A DNA stretch of 64,000 nucleotides from Paenibacillus oryzae (GTDB lineage: Bacteria > Bacillota > Bacilli > Paenibacillales > Paenibacillaceae): NCBI RefSeq assembly GCF_001675045.1, contig NZ_LYPA01000025.1, positions 21,832 through 85,831 on the forward strand. Direction: 5' to 3'. Below the pieces are notes generated by a model. It had not been told where the DNA came from. It saw nothing but the letters and a program-made list of their open reading frames with translations, and made no database searches. The position numbers and the translations under genes are program-made. The first letter of the stretch is position 1; each line of letters starts with the position of its first letter. Below are positions 53,408 to 63,600 of this stretch, piece after piece.

Positions 53408-54360
53408 CGTTCCACCCACGCTTTCGCTCCTAGCCGTTGCTGTACAATATCCCACTCCGGCAGCGCTTCCCAGTCTCCGCGCATTTGCACGACAAGAGAA
53501 CCGCAAACGCTGGCGAGAGTCACCGCTTCAACGGGCGTCATTCCCTTCATTAAGCCGGCAAGGAAACCTGCGCAAAAGCCGTCTCCAGCCCCCACTGTAT
53601 CCACAACCTTGTCCGCGGGATAAAAGGGAACCTCCGTTTCCGACTTGCCGTCAAGCACAACGGTCGCATCTCCCTTGCCCTTGATGACCGTTACCGCCTT
53701 CAGCGCATTCAGCCGCTCCTTGATCTCGCTGTAATCCTCCGTTTCATAAAGCTGGACCAGTTCGTCCCAGCCCGGCAGGAAATAATCTGCAGCTTCCGCA
53801 AGCGGCAGCAGTGTTTGCCGTGCTTCCTCGATGCTCCACAGCTTCAGGCGAAGATTAGGGTCAAAGCTGACCAGAACGCCAGCTTCCTTGGCAATGTCAA
53901 CCGCACGCCGCACCGTACGGCGGCAGTCCTCGCTAAGCGCCGTTGTAATGCCCGTCACATGAAGAATTTTTGCTCCTCTTATGTAATCCTCATCCAGATC
54001 CTCCGGCTTCATCCGGCTGGCTGCCGAATGCTTGCGAAAATAATGAACCGCCAGCTTCCCCGCCACATGCTCGCGAAACATCATGCCGGTTGGCGCCTCG
54101 TCGCTCATTTTGGCCCGCGAGGTATCTACGCCTTCCCCGCGTAGCGCTTTCAAAATGATTTTGCCAAAGGGGTCATTGCCCAACGCACCGAACCAGCCAA
54201 CGGAGGACCCAAGCCGTGCAAGGCCGATCGCGACGTTGCTTTCCGCGCCGCCGAAGCCCTGCTCCAGACTTGCTGCCCGCTCGATTGCTTTATGCTCAGG
54301 AGGCATAAACAAAGCCATAGACTCGCCAAACGTTATTATTTGAGGTGAAATTTCCCGCAC
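53404..54360 (-). CDS. kdgK: PfkB-family sugar kinase, probably 2-keto-3-deoxygluconate kinase
   Basis: 318 aa ribokinase-fold kinase. GFGGAESNVAIGLARLG near the N-terminus and the anion-hole/catalytic motif DTVGAGDGFCAGFLAGL at the C-terminus. The pattern HYFRKHSAASRM and SFDPNLRLKLW is typical of KDG kinases of Firmicutes. GTG start with AGGGGG upstream. It is coupled to a DeoR regulator. No KDPG aldolase gene is adjacent, so the exact sugar is inferred. Confidence 0.85.
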   Translation of the reverse strand: MREISPQIITFGESMALFMPPEHKAIERAASLEQGFGGAESNVAIGLARLGSSVGWFGALGNDPFGKIILKALRGEGVDTSRAKMSDEAPTGMMFREHVAGKLAVHYFRKHSAASRMKPEDLDEDYIRGAKILHVTGITTALSEDCRRTVRRAVDIAKEAGVLVSFDPNLRLKLWSIEEARQTLLPLAEAADYFLPGWDELVQLYETEDYSEIKERLNALKAVTVIKGKGDATVVLDGKSETEVPFYPADKVVDTVGAGDGFCAGFLAGLMKGMTPVEAVTLASVCGSLVVQMRGDWEALPEWDIVQQRLGAKAWVER

Positions 54361-54413
54361 AAAAATATCCCCCTAAACTTGATTTGTTGGCCATGAGGCC
54401 GCAATGGCGGCCA

Positions 54414-54839
54414 TTATTTCATAATCGGGTATTTCATAAAATATATCATTGCTACATACAGCACCAAAATCAGCAGGCTGAACATTTTTGCTTTGCTGAT
54501 ATTGGCTGCCGCGCTTTGGCCTTTCTCAATGGCATGCATAACGCCTTTCAGCGGTTTGGAGATTATGCCCCCGAATGCTGCAATGCCAAGGAACAGCACC
54601 ATGACGATAACCATCCAGAGGACAGAGTAGTCTGCCTTGGACATCATGTATCCGCCCGTCAGAATTTGCACAACCAGACAATATTGCGCAATGCGGTTGC
54701 CGGCAATCAATCCGTCGGCCAAACCGCCTTGACCTGCTCCTGCAAGTTTCGAGGCACGTCCCAAAATAACGGGGAGTACCACATAAAAGCCCATTCCAAT
54801 CGCTCCCAATAAATGAAGCAGCCACATTGCACTTGACAT
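54414..54839 (-). CDS. Four-helix membrane protein of unknown function
   Basis: 141 aa with four hydrophobic segments (about 5-27, 45-65, 70-93, 115-137) and a short cytoplasmic loop SKPLKGVMHAIEKGQ. A His in the first helix (LLHLLGAIGMGF) could be a cofactor ligand, but no motif is recognised. AGGAGG precedes the ATG. It lies 53 bases upstream of kdgK, so possibly in the same transcript. Confidence 0.75.
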   Translation of the reverse strand: MSSAMWLLHLLGAIGMGFYVVLPVILGRASKLAGAGQGGLADGLIAGNRIAQYCLVVQILTGGYMMSKADYSVLWMVIVMVLFLGIAAFGGIISKPLKGVMHAIEKGQSAAANISKAKMFSLLILVLYVAMIYFMKYPIMK

Positions 54840-55006
54840 TTCAATTCCTCCTATTTCTACTGAGACTACACCAATCAGTTTATCAGAAACTCAGCTTTTT
54901 TCAAATGCTGCGAGCATATTCAATAGCTTTACCCTTTGTGACGATGTTCACTTCCACTGTGGCATCCTTCACTTCCCCTGCCGGCAGCCTATACCTGGAA
55001 GCAAGC

Positions 55007-57229
55007 CTATCCTTTCAACCCCAGCTTCGCCATGACCCCCCGAATTGCAAAATAAGTCACCTCCGCCGGCAAAGCTTCTTTGACCGGCTTCAATTTCCCG
55101 CTTTCCTCGCTCTGCACAGCCTCCACGATAAGAGCCTCCAGCTCCGCAGGAATGATGCGTTCCCACGCCACCTCAAGCCCTTCCTCCGCGCAGCGTATAA
55201 TATGTCCCTCCACTGTCACGGCGCTGAGCCCTCTCAGCTTTGCAATTTCAGCAGGAGCATACCCGTCATGGAACAGCTCCAATGAAACAACATAGCTTGG
55301 GGTTTCGTCATCCTTAGCGCTAACTGACGACGCTCCGCCGCCCTTTGGAACGGCTAGCCCTGCTGTGCCGCGCGAACCCGTCATGACCGCCTGGGACGCT
55401 GCTGATTCAAGCTCAGCACTTGCTTTTGCATCCGTCTCTGCATTTGCGGCAGCGACGCCGAATTCCGCAAGAATAGGGGCAATTCCGCTCCAATACTTTT
55501 GCGCCTTGGCGGAGCCAATGCCTTTTACACCAAGCAGCTCCTCGATTGAGGAAGGACGAACCATCGCTATTTCCCTCAAGGTTGCATCAAAAAAGACCAT
55601 AAACGGCGGAACGCCTTCCCTTGACGCCGTTTCCTTGCGCCATGCCTTAAGCGCCTCGAACATCGGCGATGAGCCGCCTGCTGCCTCTCCCCCGCTTTTT
55701 CGGACAGAAGCTCTGACGCGCTGCATAATTTCCTGCTTGCCCTCCAGCACGGGCAAAGCGTTTGCCGTCAAGGACACCACGGGATATTGTCCCTCGCTAA
55801 GCCGCAAATACCCTTCCGCAACAAGCCAATACAGCCAGTCGGCAATTTCCTTTTCGGGCAGATGGCGCATAAGACCATATGTCGTCAGCCTGTCCAGTCC
55901 AAATTCCAGCAGCCGCTTGTCGCGCGAGCCCTTCAGCACCTTTGCCGCCATCGTAACGCCAAAGCGGCCTTTCATTCGGCCGACGCAGGATAACGCCATT
56001 TTGGCGTCCTCCGTACGGTTCACCGGTTCACTTTTGTCCTGACAGCAGCTGCATTTGCCGCAAGGCTCAACGTCGCTTTCGCCAAAATAATCAACGATAA
56101 ACTGCTGCAGACAGCGCTGAGTGCGGCTATAATTCATCATCATATGCAGCTTGGACATCTGAACGGACTTGCGATCCTCATCGCCGCTGCCCTGCTCGAT
56201 CAGAAAACGCTGCACCTGCATGTCGGCAGGCTCAAACAATAATACGCATTGGCTTTCCTCGCCATCGCGGCCTGCCCGTCCAGCCTCTTGATAGTAGGAT
56301 TCAAGATCGCCCGGCATTTGCCAATGCAGCACATAACGCACGTTTGGTTTGTCTATGCCCATGCCAAAAGCGTTGGTCGCCACCATGATGCGGATATCGT
56401 CAAAACGGAACCGCTCCTGTGTCTCCGCCCGCTCCGCGTCCGACAACCCGCCGTGGTATTTGCCTGCCTCCAGCCCTGCCTTCTGAAGCTGGGAGCATAC
56501 CTCCTCGGCCTCCTTGCGCGTTGCCGTATAGATAATGCCGGATTGCTCCTTGCGATCACTTAAAAATTGCGTCAAAAACCTCTTTTTATCTACGCCCGTC
56601 ACAACGGAAAGCGACAAATTCGGGCGCGCAAAGCCCGTTACAAAACGGCGCGGGCTCCGAAGGCCCAGCACCTGCTCGATGTCATCAGCCACATCAGAGG
56701 TCGCGGTCGCCGTAAAAGCGGCAACCAGCGGCCGCTGCTCAAGCCGATTGATCCAGCCCGCAAGCTGACGGTAGCTGGGACGGAAATCATGACCCCATTG
56801 CGATACGCAATGCGCCTCGTCGATTGCGATTAACGGAATTTGCATACTCTCCGACAGCGTCTGGAACATAGGGGCATCCAGCCGCTCAGGAGCCGCATAA
56901 AGCAGCTTGTAGTCGCCGTTCCGCGCACTCCGGAGCACCTCGCGGTACTCCGCCGCCGATAACGAGCTGTTTAGAAATGCCGCAGGAACGCCCACACGAG
57001 TCAGGCTGTCCACCTGATCCTTCATCAGGGAGATAAGCGGCGATATGACCAGCGTTGTGCCTGGAAGCAGCATAGCGGGCAGCTGGTAGCAAATCGACTT
57101 TCCGCCGCCGGTTGGCAATATGGCGAGCGTGTCGCTGCCATTCAGTATACCTTCGATAATATTCTCCTGACCTTTGCGGAAGGAGTCATATCCATATATT
57201 TTTTTCAGCAGCTGTTTTGCATTCTGCAT
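55007..57229 (-). CDS. recQ: ATP-dependent DNA helicase RecQ
   Basis: 740 aa. Superfamily 2 helicase: motif I ILPTGGGKSICYQLPA, motif II IDEAHCVSQWGHDFRPSY, motif VI YYQEAGRAGRDG. Then the RecQ C-terminal zinc site (C..C..C region CGKCSCCQDK), an HRDC domain (MFEALKAWRKETASREGVPP...) and a C-terminal helix-turn-helix (YAPAEIAKLRGLSAVTVEGHI). Longer than E. coli RecQ (~610 aa) owing to an Ala/Ser-rich linker and that extra domain. ATG at 57229 is preferred; a TTG one codon earlier is also possible. Confidence 0.95.
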   Translation of the reverse strand: MQNAKQLLKKIYGYDSFRKGQENIIEGILNGSDTLAILPTGGGKSICYQLPAMLLPGTTLVISPLISLMKDQVDSLTRVGVPAAFLNSSLSAAEYREVLRSARNGDYKLLYAAPERLDAPMFQTLSESMQIPLIAIDEAHCVSQWGHDFRPSYRQLAGWINRLEQRPLVAAFTATATSDVADDIEQVLGLRSPRRFVTGFARPNLSLSVVTGVDKKRFLTQFLSDRKEQSGIIYTATRKEAEEVCSQLQKAGLEAGKYHGGLSDAERAETQERFRFDDIRIMVATNAFGMGIDKPNVRYVLHWQMPGDLESYYQEAGRAGRDGEESQCVLLFEPADMQVQRFLIEQGSGDEDRKSVQMSKLHMMMNYSRTQRCLQQFIVDYFGESDVEPCGKCSCCQDKSEPVNRTEDAKMALSCVGRMKGRFGVTMAAKVLKGSRDKRLLEFGLDRLTTYGLMRHLPEKEIADWLYWLVAEGYLRLSEGQYPVVSLTANALPVLEGKQEIMQRVRASVRKSGGEAAGGSSPMFEALKAWRKETASREGVPPFMVFFDATLREIAMVRPSSIEELLGVKGIGSAKAQKYWSGIAPILAEFGVAAANAETDAKASAELESAASQAVMTGSRGTAGLAVPKGGGASSVSAKDDETPSYVVSLELFHDGYAPAEIAKLRGLSAVTVEGHIIRCAEEGLEVAWERIIPAELEALIVEAVQSEESGKLKPVKEALPAEVTYFAIRGVMAKLGLKG

Positions 57230-57270
57230 CAAAGTCTCAATCCCTCCCTAAAAGTGCAGCATCTAAATAG

Positions 57271-57301
57271 AAAAAACCCTGGCAGCAGCTTGCGTCAGGG
57301 T
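57271..57301 (-). terminator. Terminator of the citZ-icd-mdh operon
   Basis: On the minus strand ACCCTG pairs with CAGGGT around a partly paired loop, followed by six T. It lies ~70 bases after the mdh stop and before recQ. Confidence 0.8.
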
Positions 57302-57373
57302 CCTTCCCATATCGTTCGTTTGAATGTTTTTTTCCATTATAACATGCCTGGCTCCAGCTAGACCAGCTTTGGA

Positions 57374-58318
57374 TTAGCCGTTTTGTACGACTTGAATGAC
57401 ATTTCGCACGGAATCCGCTGATTTGTCCAGCGCCGCTTTTTCGTCAGCAGTCAGCTCAAGCTCAATGACCTTTTCTATGCCATCCCCGCCAATAATCGCC
57501 GGAACGCCCATAAACAAATCGCTGTAGCCGTATTCGCCTTCCAGATACGCGATAACGGGAATAATTCGTTTTTTATCCTTTAAAACCGCCTCGGTCATCT
57601 GTACAAGAGATGCAGCAGGCGCATAATATGCGCTGCCATTTCCAAGCAGATTAACGATTTCCCCGCCGCCGACGCGCGCGCGTTGAACAATGGCTTCTAT
57701 GCGGTCCGCCGAAATCAGCTTTTCGATGGGAATGCCAGCCACATTGGAATAGCGAACAAGAGGCACCATATCGTCGCCATGCCCGCCAAGCACAAAGCCT
57801 CGCACATCCTCTACCGACACATTCAGCTCCTGGGCGATGAAGGTGCAATAACGAGCCGTATCCAATACGCCGGATTGTCCGATTACCCGGTTTTTGGGGA
57901 AGCCCAATGCTTCGAAAGCAACGTAAGTCATGGCGTCAACCGGATTGCTGAGCAGAATGACATAAGCGTCAGGCGACGTTTCCTTCACCTGCTGGCATAC
58001 CGATTTGACAATACCTGCGTTTGTGTTGACCAAATCGTCCCGGCTCATGCCCGGCTTGCGCGCTACTCCCGCCGTAATAATAACGACATCGGAGCCGCGA
58101 GTTTCCTCATAATTGGAAGTACCGATGATATTGGCGTCTACGCCAAGCACCGGAGTGGCCTCCAGCATATCCAGCGCCTTGCCCTTCGTTGGGTTTTCCA
58201 GTGGAGCAATGTCCACCAGAATTACATCTCCCAGCTCTTTTTGAGCCAGCATCAGCGCTGTGGTTGCGCCAGTAAAGCCAGCCCCTACAACCGTAATTTT
58301 TTTGCGTTTAATCGCCAT
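57374..58318 (-). CDS. mdh: Malate dehydrogenase (NAD)
   Basis: 314 aa, LDH-like malate dehydrogenase. NAD motif [15 protein letters not shown], specificity loop [17 protein letters not shown] (Arg residues for dicarboxylates), [11 protein letters not shown] and active-site [10 protein letters not shown]. Last gene of citZ-icd-mdh, as in B. subtilis. GGGGG precedes the ATG. Confidence 0.97.
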   Translation of the reverse strand: MAIKRKKITVVGAGFTGATTALMLAQKELGDVILVDIAPLENPTKGKALDMLEATPVLGVDANIIGTSNYEETRGSDVVIITAGVARKPGMSRDDLVNTNAGIVKSVCQQVKETSPDAYVILLSNPVDAMTYVAFEALGFPKNRVIGQSGVLDTARYCTFIAQELNVSVEDVRGFVLGGHGDDMVPLVRYSNVAGIPIEKLISADRIEAIVQRARVGGGEIVNLLGNGSAYYAPAASLVQMTEAVLKDKKRIIPVIAYLEGEYGYSDLFMGVPAIIGGDGIEKVIELELTADEKAALDKSADSVRNVIQVVQNG

Positions 58319-58371
58319 AGTGCGCTACCCCCAATTCTTTTTTATGTATTTGTCCCGACAAAAGCGGAGAT

Positions 58372-58417
58372 GGCCCCTCGCAGGCAGCTTTTTGCGTAAG
58401 CTGTCTGACAAGGGGCC
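58372..58417 (-). other. Intercistronic hairpin between icd and mdh
   Basis: GGCCCCT/AGGGGCC outer stem and AGGCAGCTT/AAGCTGTCT inner stem (one wobble), no T tract after it on the minus strand. Probably an RNA-processing or stability element in the operon mRNA, not a full terminator. Confidence 0.6.
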
Positions 58418-58425
58418 TATGTTTC

Positions 58426-59721
58426 CTACATATTTTTGATGATTTCGTCAGCGAAGGCCGAGCATTTTACTTCTGTAGCGCCTTCCATCAGACGTGCAAA
58501 GTCATATGTTACCGTTTTGTTGTTAATGGATGTTTCCATGCCTTTGTAGATCAGGTCAGCCGCTTCCTGCCAGCCCAGATGCTCAAGCAGCATAACGCCG
58601 GACAGAATAACGGAGCCTGGGTTTACAACGTCCTTATCGGCATATTTTGGAGCCGTGCCGTGAGTCGCCTCAAAAATAGCATGTCCAGTCAGGTAGTTGA
58701 TGTTAGCGCCTGGTGCAATACCGATGCCGCCAACTTGTGCAGCCAGGGCGTCGGACAGGTAGTCGCCGTTCAGGTTCAGCGTAGCGATTACGTCAAAGTC
58801 GGTAGGGCGCGTCAAAACTTGCTGAAGCGCAATATCTGCAATGGCGTCCTTCACGATAACTTTGCCGGCTGCTTCCGCATCGGCTTGAGCCTTGTTGGCC
58901 GCGTCAACGCCTTCAGCGTCTTTAATGCGGTCGTATTGGCCCCAAGTGAAGGTTTGCTCTGCAAATTCTTGCTCGGCAACTTCATAACCCCAGTTTTTAA
59001 ATGCGCCTTCCGTAAACTTCATGATGTTGCCCTTGTGAACCAGCGTAACCGATTTTCTGCCATGCTTGATGGCATATTCGATCGCAGCGCGCACAAGACG
59101 TTTCGATCCTTCGGACGAAACAGGCTTGATGCCGATGCCGGATGTTTCAGGGAAGCGGATTTTGTTGACTCCCAGTTCCGTTTTGAGGAACTCGATGACT
59201 TTTTTCACTTCTGCGGAGCCTTCTTGATACTCGATGCCCGCATAGATATCCTCCGTATTTTCACGGAAAATAACCATGTCTACCAGTTCAGGACGTTTTA
59301 CCGGGGAAGGCACGCCGTCAAAATAGCGCACTGGACGCAAGCAAGTATACAGATCAAGCTCCTGGCGAAGCGCAACGTTCAAGGAACGAATGCCGCCGCC
59401 GATTGGTGTTGTAAGAGGTCCTTTGATGGCAACGATGTATTCGCGGATCGCAGTCAGCGTATCGGCAGGCAGCCACTCGCCGTATTCATTAAATGCTTTT
59501 TCGCCTGCAAACACTTCATACCAAGCGATTTTTTTCTCGCCGTTGTAAGCTTTTTCTACAGCAGCGTCAAGCACGCGCTTGGATGCGCGCCAGATGTCGC
59601 GTCCCGTTCCGTCTCCCTCGATAAAAGGAATGATAGGCTGGTTTGGCACCTGCAGCGCGCCGTTATCGATTGTGATTTGCTCGCCTTCAGTCGGAAGCGC
59701 GAATTTTTCGAATTGGGCCAT
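58426..59721 (-). CDS. icd: Isocitrate dehydrogenase (NADP)
   Basis: 431 aa TCA-cycle enzyme. [17 protein letters not shown] at the N-terminus, [22 protein letters not shown] (phospho-site-like Ser region and substrate Args), [38 protein letters not shown] and [17 protein letters not shown] precedes the ATG. Middle gene of the operon. Confidence 0.97.
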   Translation of the reverse strand: MAQFEKFALPTEGEQITIDNGALQVPNQPIIPFIEGDGTGRDIWRASKRVLDAAVEKAYNGEKKIAWYEVFAGEKAFNEYGEWLPADTLTAIREYIVAIKGPLTTPIGGGIRSLNVALRQELDLYTCLRPVRYFDGVPSPVKRPELVDMVIFRENTEDIYAGIEYQEGSAEVKKVIEFLKTELGVNKIRFPETSGIGIKPVSSEGSKRLVRAAIEYAIKHGRKSVTLVHKGNIMKFTEGAFKNWGYEVAEQEFAEQTFTWGQYDRIKDAEGVDAANKAQADAEAAGKVIVKDAIADIALQQVLTRPTDFDVIATLNLNGDYLSDALAAQVGGIGIAPGANINYLTGHAIFEATHGTAPKYADKDVVNPGSVILSGVMLLEHLGWQEAADLIYKGMETSINNKTVTYDFARLMEGATEVKCSAFADEIIKNM

Positions 59722-59951
59722 TATAAAATCCTCCTAAAATAGTATGGAATATAGTTAGCATACACTTAATGTTTGGCGTAAAGCAAAGTTTTACTCCAAA
59801 TTTATGTTTAAAACGGACACAACCCGGCAATGCTTACGCTTTCACGGCGCCGCATTCCCTTTGTGATGAAAATCATAGGCGAAACAGGGCAATAAAAGGA
59901 GAACAAGCACCCGCTCGCCCTCATGCAGTCTATAATCTATGTTGTTTTGGA

Positions 59952-61064
59952 CTATCTTTGGTCAATCGGAACATATTTACCGCCAACGGGACCAACATAA
60001 TCGGCACGCGGACGAATTAAGCGATTGTCCTGGTATTGCTCCAAAATATGAGCGCTCCAGCCGGAAACGCGGCTGATTGCAAAAATCGGAGTAAACAGGT
60101 CGCGCGGAATTTGCAGCGCCGTATAAACGGATGCGGAGTAAAAATCGACATTAGGCTTAAGCCCTTTTTGGCCGGTAACCAGCTCTTCGATTTTAACCGA
60201 CATTTCGTAAAGCTCCATATTGCCAGTCAGCTTGCCCAGCTCACGCGACATTTTTTGCAAATGCTTGGCGCGCGGATCCCCGTTTTTGTAAACACGGTGT
60301 CCGAAGCCCATAATTTTTTGTTTGTTCGCCAGCGCGTTGCCGATATAGCTCTCGACATTCGCCGGTGCGCCGATTTCTTCCAGCATTACCATAACGGCTT
60401 CATTGGCTCCTCCATGCAGAGGTCCCTTCAGCGCGCCAATGGCGGAAGTTACGCCGGAGTAAATATCCGACAAGGTGGCTACTGTTACCCTTGCCGCAAA
60501 TGTAGAAGCGTTAAGCTCATGATCGGCATGCAGCACAAGCGCCTGATCCAGCGCTTTGACCGCAACCTCGTCAGGATCGTTGCCAGTCAGCATATAGAGG
60601 AAATTATGCGCGATGGATACGCCTTGTTTAGGAGCCACCGGCTCTTTTCCCTCGCGAATTCTGGAGAATGCCGCAATAATGGTTGGCAAAGCAGCTTGCA
60701 ATTTAATCGCTTTCAGTTGATTGGCTTCAGCAGACATGTCGTTTGCTGTCTCGTCATACAACGCCAGGCTGGAAACGGCAGTGCGCAGCGCAGCCATGGA
60801 ATTGGTGTTCTTGGGATAGAGCTTGATGCCTTCGAGTACAGCGCTCGGAATGACCGAATATTGATCCAATTGCTTTTGCAGTCCGTCAAGCTCGGAACGA
60901 TTGGGCAGCTTGCCGTACCATAACAGATACGCGACCTCTTCGAATGAAGCGTTTTCTGCCAGATCATCGATGTCGATTCCGCGGTATGTGAGCACTCCGT
61001 CAATGATCGAGCTGATGGAAGACGCCGCTGCGACTATTCCTTCAAGACCTTTCGTTGCTGTCAT
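59952..61064 (-). CDS. citZ: Citrate synthase
   Basis: 370 aa. Condenses acetyl-CoA and oxaloacetate. LTYRGIDIDDLAENASFEEVAYLLWYGKLP, HADHELNASTFAARV (catalytic His), GPLHGGANEAV, GFGHRVYKNGDPRA and the C-terminal RPRADYVGPVGGKYVPIDQR. The start at 61064 (MTATKGLEG) has AAAGGAG 8 bases upstream; the frame opens eight codons earlier without a site. First gene of the TCA operon. Confidence 0.97.
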   Translation of the reverse strand: MTATKGLEGIVAAASSISSIIDGVLTYRGIDIDDLAENASFEEVAYLLWYGKLPNRSELDGLQKQLDQYSVIPSAVLEGIKLYPKNTNSMAALRTAVSSLALYDETANDMSAEANQLKAIKLQAALPTIIAAFSRIREGKEPVAPKQGVSIAHNFLYMLTGNDPDEVAVKALDQALVLHADHELNASTFAARVTVATLSDIYSGVTSAIGALKGPLHGGANEAVMVMLEEIGAPANVESYIGNALANKQKIMGFGHRVYKNGDPRAKHLQKMSRELGKLTGNMELYEMSVKIEELVTGQKGLKPNVDFYSASVYTALQIPRDLFTPIFAISRVSGWSAHILEQYQDNRLIRPRADYVGPVGGKYVPIDQR

Positions 61065-61118
61065 CGTTCTCTCTCCTTTTTCCTTCAATTATTCAACTAC
61101 GCTCGCCTCTTGCATGTT

Positions 61119-61151
61119 ATTTATCATAAATGATTTTCACAATGAAGCCAA
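61119..61151 (-). promoter_or_regulatory. citZ promoter with overlapping palindrome
   Basis: On the minus strand TTGGCT (61146-61151), a 17-base spacer and TATGAT (61123-61128), about 60 bases upstream of the citZ ATG. The -10 lies inside the perfect palindrome ATTTAT-C-ATAAAT (61119-61131), which could be an operator. CcpC is known to repress citZ in B. subtilis; whether this is its site is not established. Confidence 0.55.
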
Positions 61152-61305
61152 CATGAAGGGGCATAAAAATGCTTTATCGGTATCATTGATAATTTGAATC
61201 GGTTGCGCTTTCAATTGTTCTTTATTGGTTTGTTTCCCTTTTTCGACAACACAGTTTTCCCGTATGCCATACCAATTATACGTCAACTTTTTTCAGGAAA
61301 TATGG

Positions 61306-61311
61306 TAAAAT
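61306..61311 (+). promoter_or_regulatory. Possible extended -10 promoter for ppx
   Basis: TAAAAT preceded by TGG (TGn extension), 68 bases upstream of the ppx ATG; no strong -35. Confidence 0.35.
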
Positions 61312-61379
61312 GAGCGCTATACTCTTTTTCGACTGGTTTGAACATGATATAGGCATCGAAGCAGAAGGTGAGGCTCACT

Positions 61380-62894
61380 ATGACAGGACAGCGCATCGGC
61401 ATCATTGACATAGGCTCCAACTCCATACGGCTTGTTGTATATGAAAGAACCGTGAGCGGAGCGCATCGGGTAGTAGACGGCAGCAAACGCTCCGCGCGGC
61501 TCAGCGGAAAGATGGACGCACAGGGTTGCCTGCCGGACGAACATATCGGCGACCTGATCGATACGCTGCATCATTTTTCCCTTATTTGCAGCCATCACGG
61601 GGTAGGCCATATTCGCGCGGTTGCGACGGCGGCTATCCGCAATGCAACCAATTCGGCGGCCATTCTGGAAAGCATCAAGTCCGAAACAGGTCTTCATATC
61701 GAGCTTCTTTCCGGGGTTCAGGAGGCTTCTTACGGCTTTTTGGGCATGATTAATTCGCTTCGCATTGATGAAGGCTATCTGATCGACATCGGCGGCGGCA
61801 GCACCGAAATAACCCTTTTTCGTAACCGGGATATTGTCCATTCCGTCTCATTTCCATTTGGCTGCGTAAGCCTCAATCACCGCTTTGATTCCAAAAACGG
61901 ACTGAGCGAGGATCAGCTCAAGCAGCTTGAAGAGCTGGTTGCCGACGCAATCAAGGATCATCCGTGGATCGTCCAGCATCCCGGCCTTCCGCTGGTAGGC
62001 GTAGGCGGAACCGCACGCGCTTTAGGCAAGCTGCATCAAGGCGCGGTGGATTATCCTTTTAACAGCACCCATAACTATATGATTCAGGGCGAACAGGTGG
62101 ACGAGCTGTTCCATTCCACTCGTAACCTGCCGCTTGAGCGCCGCCGCAAGCTTCCTGGCTTGTCCAAGGACCGCGCTGACGTTATTGTTCCCGGCATTGC
62201 GGTCATTCGCACCATTTTCCGCATGGCCAAAACAACTCATTACCGCATTTGCGGCGCGGGGCTCCGCGACGGCTTGTTCCACTCCACCCGGTTTCCCAAC
62301 AAGCCGAAGCTGGATGATCCTTTGACCTACAGCCTGAAAAATATTAGCTCGCTGCATACGGAAGCGCCCCGTCAGCATGTGCTCCAAGTCAATCGGCTTG
62401 CGACCGAGCTTTTGGATGCCTTGCAAACCCATGAACGGCAAAACGATGAAGCCGCCATCTTGCTTGACGCGGCTTCCCAGCTATATCGCATCGGGGCGGC
62501 GATTGATTATTATGACTATGCCACCCACTCGTTTTACCTTATTCTGCACAGCCATCTGAATGGGTTGACGCACCGTGAAATCATTATGATTGCGGCCATT
62601 GCCTCATACCGAAGCAAAGGCAAATCCAAAAACCAGCTGGCTCCTTACCGCGTGCTGCTAAGCGAGGACGACCTGGAGCTGGTTGCCCGCTTTGGCGTGC
62701 TGCTGCAGCTCGCCGCAGCTCTTGACCGCAGCGAAACACAAAGCATCGGCCGCATTCAGGTACGGATGGCCGGACGGCAGCTGTTATTATCGCCCGTGCT
62801 GCCCCGGGGCCATCTGTCGGTGGAACGCCGCGAGGTGGAGGAGCTGGCGCAGGAATTCAAGAAGCTATGGGGACTTGAGCCTGTGCTTCAATAG
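61380..62894 (+). CDS. ppx: Ppx/GppA-family exopolyphosphatase
   Basis: 504 aa. ASKHA-fold phosphatase domain (GIIDIGSNSIRLVVYE, RAVATAAIRNATN, LLSGVQEASYGFLGM, IDIGGGSTEI, GVGGTARALGKL), then a C-terminal HD-like helical domain (about residues 315-500). Acts on inorganic polyphosphate or pppGpp. The ATG at 61380 has AAGGTGAGG upstream; a GTG four codons earlier is less likely. It is divergent from citZ and followed by the intron remnant. Confidence 0.92.
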   Translation: MTGQRIGIIDIGSNSIRLVVYERTVSGAHRVVDGSKRSARLSGKMDAQGCLPDEHIGDLIDTLHHFSLICSHHGVGHIRAVATAAIRNATNSAAILESIKSETGLHIELLSGVQEASYGFLGMINSLRIDEGYLIDIGGGSTEITLFRNRDIVHSVSFPFGCVSLNHRFDSKNGLSEDQLKQLEELVADAIKDHPWIVQHPGLPLVGVGGTARALGKLHQGAVDYPFNSTHNYMIQGEQVDELFHSTRNLPLERRRKLPGLSKDRADVIVPGIAVIRTIFRMAKTTHYRICGAGLRDGLFHSTRFPNKPKLDDPLTYSLKNISSLHTEAPRQHVLQVNRLATELLDALQTHERQNDEAAILLDAASQLYRIGAAIDYYDYATHSFYLILHSHLNGLTHREIIMIAAIASYRSKGKSKNQLAPYRVLLSEDDLELVARFGVLLQLAAALDRSETQSIGRIQVRMAGRQLLLSPVLPRGHLSVERREVEELAQEFKKLWGLEPVLQ

Positions 62895-62915
62895 CTGAAT
62901 CTCATCGCTTTCTGA

Positions 62916-63600
62916 TCAAGCGGAGGGCTCATTAGTTGAGTACTCGACTCTCACACCACTGTACGTACCATTGGGAATACGGCGCTTTAATGGCTTGAGT
63001 ATAATTTGTCGAGGACGCTCGTATTGTACAGGGGAGTCATAGTGCCCTGCCGGTGCGAGCCTTTCGTTTGTTACAGAGTGATTCAGCACGGGGCTTCCTC
63101 TACTCACCAGTAGCCCAGCCCGGAACTACCCGCGGTTACTAGACCTGCCATTCCGGATCCCTAGCTTCCACAGGTTCTGTACTTTCTTTCAAGGTTTCTT
63201 CCATTATTTCCAGATGTACATCCGCATTCATTTACGTAGCCGTTCGTTCCAGTTTTGTAGAATTCGCTTCATATCCGCAACATAGAAAAAGCCGATTCCT
63301 TCTCGAATATTAACCTTTACGTTCTCCATGACCTGCATTTTCAATTGGAATTTTAGCTTTTATCTAAATACATCCGATTGAATTCCAGTGGTCGCAAGGC
63401 TGCTCGTCTGCTTTTCGCGAGTAAGACGATGTTCGGCTTGCCATCTCTTGATAAAATTCAATTAGATAGATGTACACTAAAAGCAGTAACAGCGGTCCAC
63501 CCTCAGATAAACCTTCCTCCGTTGCCCGTCGTACGCGTTCTACATGAATCTCCTTTTCAAATGCTGCTTAATCAGGCCGATAACACGTTTGTTCTGGACT
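62916..63600 (-). mobile_element. Degenerate group II intron with broken reverse transcriptase
   Basis: Read on the minus strand: QNKRVIGLIKQHLK, then in a shifted frame EGLSEGGPLLLLLVYIYLIE FYQEMASR (the GTPQGGPLSPLL...NIYLNELDQEM region), then GIGFFYVADMKRILQNWNER and IWK-WKK (maturase domain X) with TGA/TAA at tryptophan or glutamine positions, then SPVLNHSVTNERLAPAGHY and RRIPNGTYSGVR. The last words are the translated domain V, whose bases CGCCGTATTCCC..GGTACGTAC..GTGGTGTGAGAG end the intron near 62925. The YADD motif and the N-terminal part are missing. It is dead and immobile. Confidence 0.72.

Noticed and set aside
62916..63107. Stand-alone 63-codon gene
   Set aside because: Its sequence is the tail of an intron reverse transcriptase running into domain V, so it is part of the intron remnant.
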